Position numbers and translations under genes: made by a program. From Amycolatopsis vancoresmycina (GTDB lineage: Bacteria > Actinomycetota > Actinomycetes > Mycobacteriales > Pseudonocardiaceae): DNA of 64,000 nucleotides. The stretch lies in contig NZ_JNYY01000009.1 of the NCBI RefSeq assembly GCF_000716785.1, positions 186,001 through 250,000 on the forward strand, given 5' to 3'. The notes below the pieces were generated by a model. The model was not told the DNA's origin. It did not search any database and saw only the letters and a program-made list of their open reading frames with translations. Within the stretch, counting starts at the first letter, position 1. Each line of letters starts with the position of its first letter. Below, in pieces: positions 16,640 through 24,603 of the stretch.

Positions 16640-18063
16640 CCGGAGTCGCGGACCAGTTCCCGCGCCTCGGCCTCGGTCGACACGGCGGGCCCGGACCCCC
16701 ACAGGGGTTTGTTCGCGGTCTCCCGGCTGAAGTACACCGCGACGGCCCCGATCGCGCCGGCGGCCATCAGGTACCAGGCGGGCCAGAAGTCGTGCCCGGT
16801 GGCGGAGATCAGCGACTGCATGACCAGCGGTGTCGTGCCGCCGAAGAGCGACACCGAGATGTTGAACGCGATGGACAGCGCCCCGTAGCGGATCGCGGTC
16901 GGGAACAGCGCGGGCAGCGCCGCGGGCATCGAAACCTCGAAGCAGAGCAGCAGTAGCCCGAGCCCCATCAACCCCAGGAAGGTGAGGACGAGCCCGCCGT
17001 CGTGCACCAGCAGCATCAGCGGCCACGACAGCACGAAGAACCCGATGCAACCGGCCATCATCACGGGCTTGCGGCCGACGTGGTCGGTGATCCGCCCGCC
17101 GACCAGGATGATCAGCATCATCACGACCATGACGACGATGATCAGCAGCAGGCCGTGGGTGGCGTCGAGGTGCAGCTGCTCGGACAGGTACGTGGGCATG
17201 TAAGACAGCAGCATGTAGTCGGTGACGTTGAACACGAGCACCAGGCCGACGCAGATGAGCAGCGCGGGCCAGTACTCGGTGAACATCTTCCAGAACGGCT
17301 CGCCGGAGCGTCCGCGCTTCTCGGCCTCCGCAGCGTGCTTCTGGAAGGCGGGCGTCTCCTCGAGCTTGAGCCGCATGTAGAGCCCGATGATCCCGAGCGG
17401 CCCGGCGACCAGGAACGGCACCCGCCACCCCCAGTCGAGCAACGTCTCGTGCGGCACCCAGGCCTTCATCCCGGTGACGACGGACGCGCCCAGCACGTAC
17501 CCGGACAGCGTCCCGAACTCCAGCCAGGACCCCATGAAGCCCCGCCGCTTGTCCGGCGAATACTCGGCGATGAACGTGGTGGCGCCCCCGTACTCGCCCC
17601 CGGTGGAGAAGCCCTGCACCATCCGCGCGAGCACGAGGAGGATGGGCGACCAGACGCCGATCGAGCTGTACGACGGGATCAGCCCGATGCACAGGGTCCC
17701 GATGGCCATCATGATCATGGTGACGGCGAGCACCTTCTGCCGCCCGATCCGGTCCCCGAGCGGCCCGAACACGAGCCCGCCGAGCGGCCGCATGAGGAAG
17801 GCGGCGGTGAAGGCCCCGAACGTCCCGATCAGCCGGACGCCGGGAGACACACTGGCCGGGAAGAACACCTCGGCAATGGTGTCGGCGATATAGGCGTAGA
17901 CGCCGAAGTCGAACCACTCCATGGCATTGCCGAGCGCGGCGGCCCCCACCGCCCGCTTGAGCAACGACTGGTCGACGACGGTGATGTCCTCGTACCGCAG
18001 CTTCTTCTTACGACCCCGGATTTTCGGTGCTGAACGTGCCACGAGACCACCGTGCACCGGCAT
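16636..18063 (-). CDS. MFS metabolite:H+ symporter (ProP/ShiA-like)
   Basis: About 475 residues with twelve membrane segments. Family motifs: the N-terminal EDITVVD, GNAMEWFDFGVYAY in TM1, RPLGGLVFGPLGDRIGRQ between TM2 and TM3, and RMVQGFSTGGEYGGA in TM4, all typical of the metabolite:H+ symporter family that includes ProP (proline/betaine) and KgtP. A long central loop follows TM6 (EETPAFQKHAAEAEKRGRSG). The start is uncertain: ATG 18063 is given, but GTG 18042 (VARSAPK) is equally plausible; the longer frame upstream runs antisense through the tRNA-His region. Substrate cannot be fixed from sequence; compatible-solute or dicarboxylate uptake are both possible. Confidence 0.9.
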   Translation of the reverse strand: MPVHGGLVARSAPKIRGRKKKLRYEDITVVDQSLLKRAVGAAALGNAMEWFDFGVYAYIADTIAEVFFPASVSPGVRLIGTFGAFTAAFLMRPLGGLVFGPLGDRIGRQKVLAVTMIMMAIGTLCIGLIPSYSSIGVWSPILLVLARMVQGFSTGGEYGGATTFIAEYSPDKRRGFMGSWLEFGTLSGYVLGASVVTGMKAWVPHETLLDWGWRVPFLVAGPLGIIGLYMRLKLEETPAFQKHAAEAEKRGRSGEPFWKMFTEYWPALLICVGLVLVFNVTDYMLLSYMPTYLSEQLHLDATHGLLLIIVVMVVMMLIILVGGRITDHVGRKPVMMAGCIGFFVLSWPLMLLVHDGGLVLTFLGLMGLGLLLLCFEVSMPAALPALFPTAIRYGALSIAFNISVSLFGGTTPLVMQSLISATGHDFWPAWYLMAAGAIGAVAVYFSRETANKPLWGSGPAVSTEAEARELVRDSG

Positions 18064-18270
18064 TCGGCCGCTCGCACGCTGAGCCATCCGGTCGTGAGCG
18101 TTACCACGAACAGCTGCCCCCAAACCCGCGCCCGGCCGCACAACGCGACCACTCGGATGGGGGTCCGGGGGCTTGCCCCCGGCGGGGGTGTGGGGGTTCG
18201 ACCCCCACAAAAAGGCGAAACCCCAGCCTGGGGGAGGGCCCGCCAGGGCCCGACCAAACCGGGGTGATGG

Positions 18271-18344
18271 GGTGAGCGACGGGTTTCGAACCCGCGACCT
18301 CCTGGACCACAACCAGGTGCTCTACCAGCTGAGCTACGCCCACC
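18271..18344 (-). tRNA. tRNA-His (GTG)
   Basis: Minus-strand cloverleaf: acceptor GTGGGCG with CGCTCAC, D-arm GCTC/GAGC, anticodon stem CCTGG/CCAGG enclosing TTGTGGT with anticodon GTG, T-arm GCGGG-TTCGAAA-CCCGT. The extra G at position -1 (18344) faces C73, the identity feature of tRNA-His. CCA is not encoded. Confidence 0.95.
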
Positions 18345-18419
18345 ATCTACGAGGGAACTGCTTACGATCACCTCGCTGGCAGTAATCGTAGCGGGTGCCC
18401 TCGACCGCTTTTCAGGGGG

Positions 18420-19028
18420 TCACCTCTGGTGGTGTTCCTGCACTTCAGCGGCCGCGGCCTTGGCTTCTTCGCTGGTCGGGCCGGGCTGTGGGACGAAGGC
18501 GACGCGCCGGTAGTAGTCGAGTTCGCCGATGGATTCGCGGATGTCGGCGAGCGCGCGGTGGGCGAGGCCCTTCTCGGGCTTGGCGTAGTAGATGCGCGGG
18601 TACCAGCGGCGGACGAGTTCCTTGACGGAGGAGACGTCGACCATGCGGTAGTGGAGGTGCGCGTCGAGGGCCGGCATGTCGCGGGCGATGAAGCCGCGGT
18701 CGGTGGCGATGGAGTTGCCGGCGAGGGGGGCGGTGCCCGACTCGGGGACGTGCTCGCGGATGTAGTCGAGGACGCGGCGTTCGGCTTCTTCGAGGGTCAC
18801 GGTGGAGCGGCGGACTTCTTCGGTGAGGCCGGAGTGGGCGTGCATCTCGCGGACGACTTCGGGCATCCCGGCGAGTTTTTCCTCGTCGGCGTGGATGACG
18901 ATGTCGACTCCTTCGCCGAGCACGTTCAGCTCCGCGTCGGTGACGAGGGCGGCGATTTCGATCAACGCTTCCTTGCCGAGGTCGAGCCCCGTCATTTCGC
19001 AGTCGATCCAGACTAGGCGGTCGGTCAC
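18420..19028 (-). CDS. orn: Oligoribonuclease
   Basis: A protein of 202 residues, a DEDDh 3'-5' exonuclease that degrades two- to five-nucleotide RNA remnants and, in many bacteria, pGpG from c-di-GMP turnover. Motifs visible: Exo I WIDCEMTGLDL at residues ~7-17, Exo II with NSIATDRGFIARDMP, and Exo III HRALADIRESI. The DVSSVKELVRRWYP and KGLAHRALADI blocks match the family closely. Only the C-terminal tail (EEAKAAAAEVQEHHQR) is lineage-specific. It diverges from the HerA-like gene with about 100 bp between starts, which must contain both promoters. Confidence 0.96.
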   Translation of the reverse strand: MTDRLVWIDCEMTGLDLGKEALIEIAALVTDAELNVLGEGVDIVIHADEEKLAGMPEVVREMHAHSGLTEEVRRSTVTLEEAERRVLDYIREHVPESGTAPLAGNSIATDRGFIARDMPALDAHLHYRMVDVSSVKELVRRWYPRIYYAKPEKGLAHRALADIRESIGELDYYRRVAFVPQPGPTSEEAKAAAAEVQEHHQR

Positions 19029-19130
19029 CCGGTGACCCTAACCCGACACGGGGATGCGAAGGGCGTTACCTGCGCGTACGGCGCGTTACGCTCCCGGTGT
19101 GGTCCAGGACACACGATCGGGGAGCTGCGA

Positions 19131-20660
19131 GTGACCGAGCAGGGGTCGCCGGCGAGTGAGATCGCCGCTGGTTATGCGAGTGAGGGCGCCGCGCTGGAGC
19201 TGGGTGCGGTGGTGATCGACGGGCAGGTGGACGCGGCGGCGGCCGTGCGCCTGCCGTTGGCGACGCTCAACCGGCACGGGCTGGTCGCCGGCGCGACCGG
19301 GACGGGCAAGACGAAGACGTTGCAGCTGATCTCCGAGCAGCTGTCGGCGGCCGGGGTGCCGGTGGTGCTCGCCGACGTCAAGGGCGATCTGTCCGGCCTG
19401 GCCGCGGCCGGCGAGGCGAACGACAAGGTCACGAAGCGTGCGCAGGAGCTCGGCGACGACTGGGCGGGCACGGCGTTCCCGACGCAGTTCCTGTCGCTCG
19501 GTACCGGCGGGAAGGGCTCGCCGATCCGGGCGACGATCACGAGTTTCGGGCCGGTGCTGCTGTCCAAGGTGCTCGGCCTGAACGAGACCCAGGAGTCGAC
19601 GCTCGGCCTGATCTTCCACTGGGCCGACCAGCGCGGGCTCGCGTTGCTGGACACGAAGGACCTCCGGTCGGTGATCACGCACCTGACCAGCGACGAGGGC
19701 AAGGAGGACCTCAAGGGCATCGGCGGGGTGTCGGCGGCGACGGCGGGGGTGATCCTGCGTTCGCTGTCCAACCTGGAAGCCCAGGGTGGCGAGGACTTCT
19801 TCGGCGAGCCCGAGCTGGACGTCCACGACCTGATGCGCCAGCACGAGGGCAAAGGTGTCGTCACGCTGCTCGAGCTGGACAACCTGCAGGCCAAGCCGGC
19901 GCTGTTCTCGACGTTCCTGATGTGGCTGCTGGCCGAGCTGTTCGAGGAGCTGCCCGAGGAGGGCGATCTCGACCAGCCGAAACTCGTCTTCTTCTTCGAC
20001 GAGGCCCACCTGCTGTTCAACGACGCGTCGAAGGCGTTCCTCGAGCGCATCGAGCAGACCGTGAAGCTGATCCGGTCGAAGGGCGTGGGCGTGTTCTTCT
20101 GCACGCAGCTGCCCACGGACATCCCGAACAACGTGCTCTCGCAGCTCGGCGCCCGGATCCAGCACGCACTGCGCGCGTTCACCCCGGACGACCAGGCGGC
20201 GCTGGCCAAGACGGTGAAGACCTACCCGAAGACGAAGTTCTACGAGCTCGACACGGCGTTGACATCGCTGGGCATCGGCGAGGCCATCGTCACGGTGCTG
20301 TCGGAGCGGGGTGCGCCGACGCCGGTGGCGTGGACGCGGCTGCGGGCACCGCGGTCGAAGATGGGCTCGATCGGCGCCGAGGCCGTCGCCGCCGCGGTCG
20401 CGTCGTCCGACCTGCACGCGAAGTACGGGGAGACGATCGACCGGGAGTCGGCCTACGAGAAGCTGGCGGCGAAGGTTGCCGCCGCGCCCCCGCCCGAAGC
20501 CGCTCCCGAGGCTGCTCCGGAGCCGCCCCCGGCGAAGGACGAGCCGGGGTTCATCGAGTCCGCCATGAAGAACCCGGCCGTGAAGTCGTTCATGCGGTCC
20601 GCGGCGAGCGCGCTGGGCCGGGAGATCACGCGCGGGTTGTTCGGCAACCGGAGGCGCTGA
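19131..20660 (+). CDS. HerA-like ATPase, DUF853 family
   Basis: A protein of 509 residues. Walker A GATGTGKTKT (residues ~56-65), a KGDLSGLAAAG segment, and Walker B LVFFFDEAHLLF (~285-295) followed by VKLIRSKGVGVFFCTQLPTDIPN identify the DUF853/HerA-type FtsK-like ATPase family (E. coli YjgR relatives). The C-terminus is a Pro/Glu/Ala-rich linker (~455-485) and a short basic end (REITRGLFGNRRR). GTG at 19131 follows GGAG by 6 bases and is preferred over an upstream ATG in the promoter region. HerA proteins usually pair with NurA nucleases, but none is adjacent, so the role in DNA or protein translocation is unknown. Confidence 0.9.
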   Translation: MTEQGSPASEIAAGYASEGAALELGAVVIDGQVDAAAAVRLPLATLNRHGLVAGATGTGKTKTLQLISEQLSAAGVPVVLADVKGDLSGLAAAGEANDKVTKRAQELGDDWAGTAFPTQFLSLGTGGKGSPIRATITSFGPVLLSKVLGLNETQESTLGLIFHWADQRGLALLDTKDLRSVITHLTSDEGKEDLKGIGGVSAATAGVILRSLSNLEAQGGEDFFGEPELDVHDLMRQHEGKGVVTLLELDNLQAKPALFSTFLMWLLAELFEELPEEGDLDQPKLVFFFDEAHLLFNDASKAFLERIEQTVKLIRSKGVGVFFCTQLPTDIPNNVLSQLGARIQHALRAFTPDDQAALAKTVKTYPKTKFYELDTALTSLGIGEAIVTVLSERGAPTPVAWTRLRAPRSKMGSIGAEAVAAAVASSDLHAKYGETIDRESAYEKLAAKVAAAPPPEAAPEAAPEPPPAKDEPGFIESAMKNPAVKSFMRSAASALGREITRGLFGNRRR

Positions 20661-20664
20661 GAAA

Positions 20665-20697
20665 ACCTGACGCAAGCTGTCAGGTATGGCTGTCAGG
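20665..20697. promoter_or_regulatory. Inverted repeat upstream of the DUF3224 gene
   Basis: Arms ACCTGAC (20665-20671) and GTCAGGT (20679-20685) with a 7-base spacer, plus an additional CTGTCAGG copy at 20690-20697. The block fills the gap between the HerA-like gene and the DUF3224 start at 20727. It could be a regulator site or, for the first two arms, a weak terminator of the upstream gene. Confidence 0.5.
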
Positions 20698-20726
20698 CTG
20701 GCGCCACCTTCGAAAGGAAACCAGTC

Positions 20727-21104
20727 ATGACCAGCACTGCCACCGCGTCGTTCGTCGTCGACACCTGGGAGCCGCAGGCGACCGACGAGGCCGCGGGCAC
20801 CGAGTTCGCCCGGGTGGCGATCGCCAAGACGTTCACCGGCGCGGTCGAGGGGACCAGCACCGTCGAGCTGCTCTCGGCGTCCAACGCGACTTCGCGCGCG
20901 TACGTCGCTTTCGAGCGTCTCGAGGTCTCGGTCGACGGCCGCAAGGGCGGCTTCGTCCTGTACCACACGGCCGACGACTCCGGCCTGACGCTGAAGATCC
21001 TCACCGGCTCGGGCTTCGGCGAGCTGACCGGGATCTCCGGGACGGCGAGCATCGAGATCGACGGGGAGAAGAACCACCACTTCACCCTCACCTACACGCT
21101 TTGA
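20727..21104 (+). CDS. DUF3224 protein
   Basis: A protein of 125 residues, matching the DUF3224 family of small beta-barrel-like proteins: N-terminal TATASFVVDTWEP, IAKTFTGAVEGTSTVELL, AYVAFERLEVSVDGRKGGFVL and the closing GISGTASIEIDGEKNHHFTLTYTL. The family has no assigned biochemical activity but its fold resembles allene-oxide-cyclase-like or lipocalin-like barrels, suggesting a small-ligand binder. ATG at 20727 follows GAAAGGAAA. It is a single-gene unit with repeated CTGTCAGG elements upstream and a strong hairpin directly after the stop. Confidence 0.87.
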   Translation: MTSTATASFVVDTWEPQATDEAAGTEFARVAIAKTFTGAVEGTSTVELLSASNATSRAYVAFERLEVSVDGRKGGFVLYHTADDSGLTLKILTGSGFGELTGISGTASIEIDGEKNHHFTLTYTL

Positions 21105-21108
21105 GCAG

Positions 21109-21159
21109 CGCGAAGGCCGTTTCGAGAGCCCCCGATTGGCTCTCGAAACGGCCTTCGCG
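21109..21159. terminator. Very long bidirectional hairpin terminator
   Basis: Perfect 22-base arms (21109-21130 and 21138-21159) around a 7-base loop CCCGATT. It begins five bases after the DUF3224 stop and lies before the 3' end of the converging htrA-like gene, so it can stop transcription from both sides. Confidence 0.85.
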
Positions 21160-21217
21160 TGTTCTCCCGCTCCCCGAAGCGGGGGACGGGCCGCCCCGAC
21201 CACGGCCCGTCCGCGTC

Positions 21218-22228
21218 CTAGTTGTTCACGATCTGGTCGACGATCTTCTTGGCGTCGTTGATCGGGATGGCGAAGCCGATCCCGACGCTGCCCGCCGAAC
21301 CGTTGGCCGACGCGCTCGGGCTGTACAGCGCCGAGTTGATGCCGATCACGTTGCCCTGGCTGTCGACCAGCGCGCCGCCGGAGTTGCCCTGGTTGATCGC
21401 GGCGTCGGTCTGGATCGCGGTGTAGCTGGGCGAGTCGCTGTTCTGGTTCGACGTGCGGCTGAACGGCGAACGCTGCTGCTGCTCGCCCTGCCCGATGTCG
21501 GACAGGTTCCGGTTGAGCGCGCTGACGATGCCGGTGGTGACGGTGTTCTGCAGGCCGCCCGGCGAGCCGATCGCGACCACGGCCTGGCCGACCACGAGCT
21601 TGCTCGAGTCGCCCAAGGACGCAGCCGTCAGGCCACTGGCGTTCTTCGCCTGGACCACGGCGATGTCCGCCTTGGTGTCCGCGCCGACCACGCTGGCCTG
21701 GTACTTCTTGCCGTCGGACGTGGTGATGACGACGTTCTGGGCGCCGTCGACGACGTGCGCGTTGGTCAGGATCCGGCCGTCCGCGGTGAGGATGACGCCG
21801 GAACCGATGGCCTCTCCCTGGTCGGTCGTGACGTTGATCTGGACGACGCTCGGCGTCACCTTCGCCGCGACGGCGCTGACGTCGCCGGAGGTCGAGTTCA
21901 GGACCGTCTGCCCGTTCGCGGCCGGCGTGCTCACCGACGTCGTGGCGCCGTCGGCCGAGGTCGTCGTGAGGCCGACGATCGCCGCGCCGCCGACGCCGCC
22001 GACCAGCGCGGCGCCGAGCGCGGTCGCGCTGACGATCATCGCGACCCGGCCGCCCTTGCGCGGCTTGGTCTTCACGGGCTCGGGCGGCGGCTGCGGGGTG
22101 AACAGAGGGTTCGGCGCGGCCTGCTGCTGGTAGGCGTACTGCGCGTACGGCCCGTACTGCGGGGTGCTGTGGTGCGGCTGGTGCCCACCGGGTGAGGCGG
22201 GGCCGGGCCGACTCTCGTTCTCGGTCAT
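21218..22228 (-). CDS. HtrA/DegP-like membrane-anchored serine protease without PDZ domain
   Basis: A protein of 336 residues: cytoplasmic Pro/Gln/Tyr-rich tail (1-~55), one membrane segment (~61-85, RVAMIVSATALGAALVGG), a linker, then a trypsin-like domain (~115-330). Catalytic triad: His in LTNAHVVDG, Asp in TKADIAVV, Ser in GNSGGAL. The protein ends with AKKIVDQIVNN, just where a PDZ domain would start in mycobacterial HtrA/PepD, so the PDZ is missing. A QGEQQQRSPFSR insert sits in the protease domain. It acts outside the membrane in envelope protein quality control. The upstream region has repeated TTCTCAGC elements (see 22274-22305), suggesting envelope-stress control. Confidence 0.92.
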   Translation of the reverse strand: MTENESRPGPASPGGHQPHHSTPQYGPYAQYAYQQQAAPNPLFTPQPPPEPVKTKPRKGGRVAMIVSATALGAALVGGVGGAAIVGLTTTSADGATTSVSTPAANGQTVLNSTSGDVSAVAAKVTPSVVQINVTTDQGEAIGSGVILTADGRILTNAHVVDGAQNVVITTSDGKKYQASVVGADTKADIAVVQAKNASGLTAASLGDSSKLVVGQAVVAIGSPGGLQNTVTTGIVSALNRNLSDIGQGEQQQRSPFSRTSNQNSDSPSYTAIQTDAAINQGNSGGALVDSQGNVIGINSALYSPSASANGSAGSVGIGFAIPINDAKKIVDQIVNN

Positions 22229-22273
22229 GGGACAAGGTTCGCGCCCGTGCTTGTGAACAACCTGTGGAAATAC

Positions 22274-22305
22274 CTCAGCCTTTGCTGAGAAGAATCAGCT
22301 GAGAA
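22274..22305 (-). promoter_or_regulatory. TTCTCAGC direct repeats upstream of htrA-like gene
   Basis: On the minus strand TTCTCAGC occurs twice (22298-22305 and 22284-22291) with a 14-base period, and a third, inverted CTCAGC copy lies at 22274-22279. They lie about 45-75 bases before the HtrA-like start. Mycobacterial MprA, which controls the pepD/htrA-type stress response, recognises loosely similar CTCAG-containing direct repeats, so a two-component regulator site is plausible. Confidence 0.5.
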
Positions 22306-22326
22306 AATTCAGGTAATCCTCAGGCG

Positions 22327-23649
22327 TCAGGCGAAGAACGACGGGACGTCCAGTGCTCCTCCCGCCGCCTCGAACTCGTCGTGCACCGCCGTCCGCAGTT
22401 CGGCGTCACCGAGGTAGTCGGCGGCGGTCAGGGCCAGGCCGAGTGCGCCGTCGCGGACGCCCGCGTCTCCCGTCTCCGAACCGGCCGCGGCCGCGAATTC
22501 CTTGGTGTGCAACGCGACCGTCGGTCCCGAGATCGCCAGCATCGGGTGCAGGGCCGGGACGCGGTAGGAGAGGTTCCCGAGGTCGGTCGAGCCGGTGAGC
22601 GACTCCGGCACGACGCCCGGCGGGAGCGGCTTGCGGCCGGTGATCACCTGGTTGGCCGTCCAGCGCCCGGCCAGCGCGGTGTTGAACCGGATCGGCAGGT
22701 ACGCGGCCTGGGCGTCCCAGACCAGCTCGACGCCGCAACCGGTCATCGCCGCCGCGCCTTCGGCGATCGACGTCATGCGGGCGGCGAGGTCGCGCAGGGT
22801 CTCCGGGGTCTGCGAGCGGAGGTAGAACAGCAGCGCGGCGCGGGCCGGGATGACGTTCGGGCGGGCGCCACCGTCGGTGAACACGCCGTGCACGCGGTCG
22901 CTCTGCGGGAGCTGCTGGCGCAGAGCCGAGACACCCTGGTACGCGGCGACGGCGGCGTCGAGGGCGTTGCGGCCCATGAACGGCTGGGCGCTCGCGTGGG
23001 CGCCGACGCCGTGGAAGACCATCTCCAGCTGACGCCGGCCGAGGAACGGGTGCAGCGCGATGTCGTGGCTGAACGGGTGCAGCATGATCACCGCGTCGAC
23101 GTCGTCGAACACGCCGGCGCGGGCGAGGATCTCCTTGCCGCCCCCGCCTTCTTCGGCGGGCGTGCCGATCAGGCTGACGCGGCCGCCGAGCCGCTCGGCA
23201 ACCGCGGCGGCGCCGAGGAAGCCACCCGCGGCCGTGGTGCAGATGACGTTGTGGCCGCAGGCGTGACCGAGCCCGGGCAGCGCGTCGTACTCGGCCAGGA
23301 CGGCGATGTGCGGGCCGTCCGGTGCCCCCGTGCTGACCCGCAACGCGGTGTCGAGCCCGCCGACGCCGACGGCCGGCTCGTGGCCGTGGCGTTCCAGGAG
23401 GGCGGCGAGCGCGCGCACCGACCGGTGCTCGGCGAACCCCTCCTCGGGGTGGGCGTGCAGATCTTGGCTCAACGCCACCAGATCGGGTGAAGCGCGCTCG
23501 ACCGCGGTGGTCACTTCGGCCCGCGTCGCCTCGTCCGCGCCGGGGTGCGGCGAGGACAGCGGTTCGGCGGCCGCGACGGCGTCGGCGGTGGCCTCGACCA
23601 GGGAACGCAGGTAGCTGTCGTCGGGCGGGACGGGTTCGGCGTGGGTCAT
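22327..23649 (-). CDS. M20-family amidohydrolase
   Basis: A protein of 440 residues, zinc-dependent amidohydrolase of the M20D/AbgB group. Visible elements: DLHAHPEEGF near residue 65, AVLAEYDALPGLGHACGHNV (metal-binding HACGH), GTPAEEGGGGK (catalytic Glu pair), MLHPFSHD, the dimerisation-domain lead FHGVGAHASAQPFMGRNALDA, and ALHTKEFAAAAG near the C-terminus, which supplies the last His. It probably hydrolyses N-acyl or p-aminobenzoyl-type amides; the exact substrate is not predictable. A single gene; a TTCTCAGC-rich region follows it. The start ATG 23649 leads directly into the family's N-terminus. Confidence 0.9.
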   Translation of the reverse strand: MTHAEPVPPDDSYLRSLVEATADAVAAAEPLSSPHPGADEATRAEVTTAVERASPDLVALSQDLHAHPEEGFAEHRSVRALAALLERHGHEPAVGVGGLDTALRVSTGAPDGPHIAVLAEYDALPGLGHACGHNVICTTAAGGFLGAAAVAERLGGRVSLIGTPAEEGGGGKEILARAGVFDDVDAVIMLHPFSHDIALHPFLGRRQLEMVFHGVGAHASAQPFMGRNALDAAVAAYQGVSALRQQLPQSDRVHGVFTDGGARPNVIPARAALLFYLRSQTPETLRDLAARMTSIAEGAAAMTGCGVELVWDAQAAYLPIRFNTALAGRWTANQVITGRKPLPPGVVPESLTGSTDLGNLSYRVPALHPMLAISGPTVALHTKEFAAAAGSETGDAGVRDGALGLALTAADYLGDAELRTAVHDEFEAAGGALDVPSFFA

Positions 23650-23688
23650 GGAGCGATGCTAACCGCCACCCCCGACAGTTCGGGCCAC

Positions 23689-24447
23689 TCAGCCGAGCCG
23701 GCCCGCCACGATCTGCGTGACGCCGGCGTACCGCTCGGTGATTTCCGTGAACCCGCGGGCGCGCAGGCTCGCCGCGATTTCGCCGCGGTCGAATATCTTC
23801 TGCCCGCTCACGATCCCGCCCGCCGACTCGATCAGGCGCACCGGCTGCCAACCGCGGCGCGCGCTCGTCAGCAGCACCACCCGGCCGCCGAGCTTGAGGA
23901 CGCGCGCGAAGGAGTCCAGCGCGGTCTCCGGCTCGGCGAACATGTGGAGCGCGGCGAAACAGCAGACGCCGTCCACAGTGGACGTTTTGAGGGGCGGTCG
24001 CACGGCGTCGGCGCGCAGGTAGGCGACGCTGCCGGGGTTCTCTTCGGCAACGGCCTTGGCGAGCATGCCGCGAGCGCCGTCGAGGCCGATCGAGAGCCCG
24101 CCCGGGCCGACGGCCGAGCCGAACGCGCGCGTGAACCGGCCGGTGCCGCACGCCACGTCGAGGACCGTGTACCCGGGCTGCAGCGCGAGGAGTTTGGTGG
24201 CGAGCCGGACTTCGCCGGCCATGCTCGGCCCGAGCGGGCCTTTCAGCGCGCGGCCCAGGGCAGGGCGCCAGTACCGCTCGTAGACCTGGGGCAGGAGCGT
24301 CGTGCGCATCAGGCGCTGCGTGAGCCCGGTCGGCGGCCCGGCCTGGTTCGCGGTGCCCAGCAGGTCGAGGTAGCCGTCGCCGGTCTCCGCGGGGGTTTCG
24401 AGCAGGGCGTTCAGGCGTTCGAGCGCGGTGGTGCGGCTGGTCGGCAC
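23689..24447 (-). CDS. Class I SAM-dependent methyltransferase
   Basis: A protein of 252 residues. Motif I VLDVACGTGRFTRAFG (residues ~95-110) and the post-I acidic loop SIGLDGARGMLAKA identify a Rossmann-fold SAM methyltransferase; GGRVVLLTSARRG marks motif III. Upstream of the fold is a helical region (ERYWRPALGRALKGPLGPSMAGE) typical of methyltransferases annotated as acting on quinones or lipids. The start ATG 24447 is not strongly marked. It stands alone, 39 bp before the M20 gene on the same strand, so co-transcription is possible. Substrate unknown. Confidence 0.88.
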   Translation of the reverse strand: MPTSRTTALERLNALLETPAETGDGYLDLLGTANQAGPPTGLTQRLMRTTLLPQVYERYWRPALGRALKGPLGPSMAGEVRLATKLLALQPGYTVLDVACGTGRFTRAFGSAVGPGGLSIGLDGARGMLAKAVAEENPGSVAYLRADAVRPPLKTSTVDGVCCFAALHMFAEPETALDSFARVLKLGGRVVLLTSARRGWQPVRLIESAGGIVSGQKIFDRGEIAASLRARGFTEITERYAGVTQIVAGRLG

Positions 24448-24603
24448 GGCCCCTCCCGGAGGTTCGGATACCGGCAGTATGCCAACTCTCCTGCCACTCG
24501 ATCGAGTGAACAGAGCCGGGATCAGGCGTTCGAGCCCCGGAATTGTCGGTGCCCCTTCCTAACGTCGCAGGCGATGTTCCGATCCGCGATCCGAGGAGGA
24601 GAG

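Noticed and set aside
18190..18208. Hairpin GTGGGGG/CCCCCAC as terminator of tRNA-His.
   Set aside because: On the minus strand the T-run lies before, not after, the stem, so it does not have the terminator layout; a weaker stem at ~18222-18236 followed by T-rich sequence is the better candidate but is not strong enough to list.
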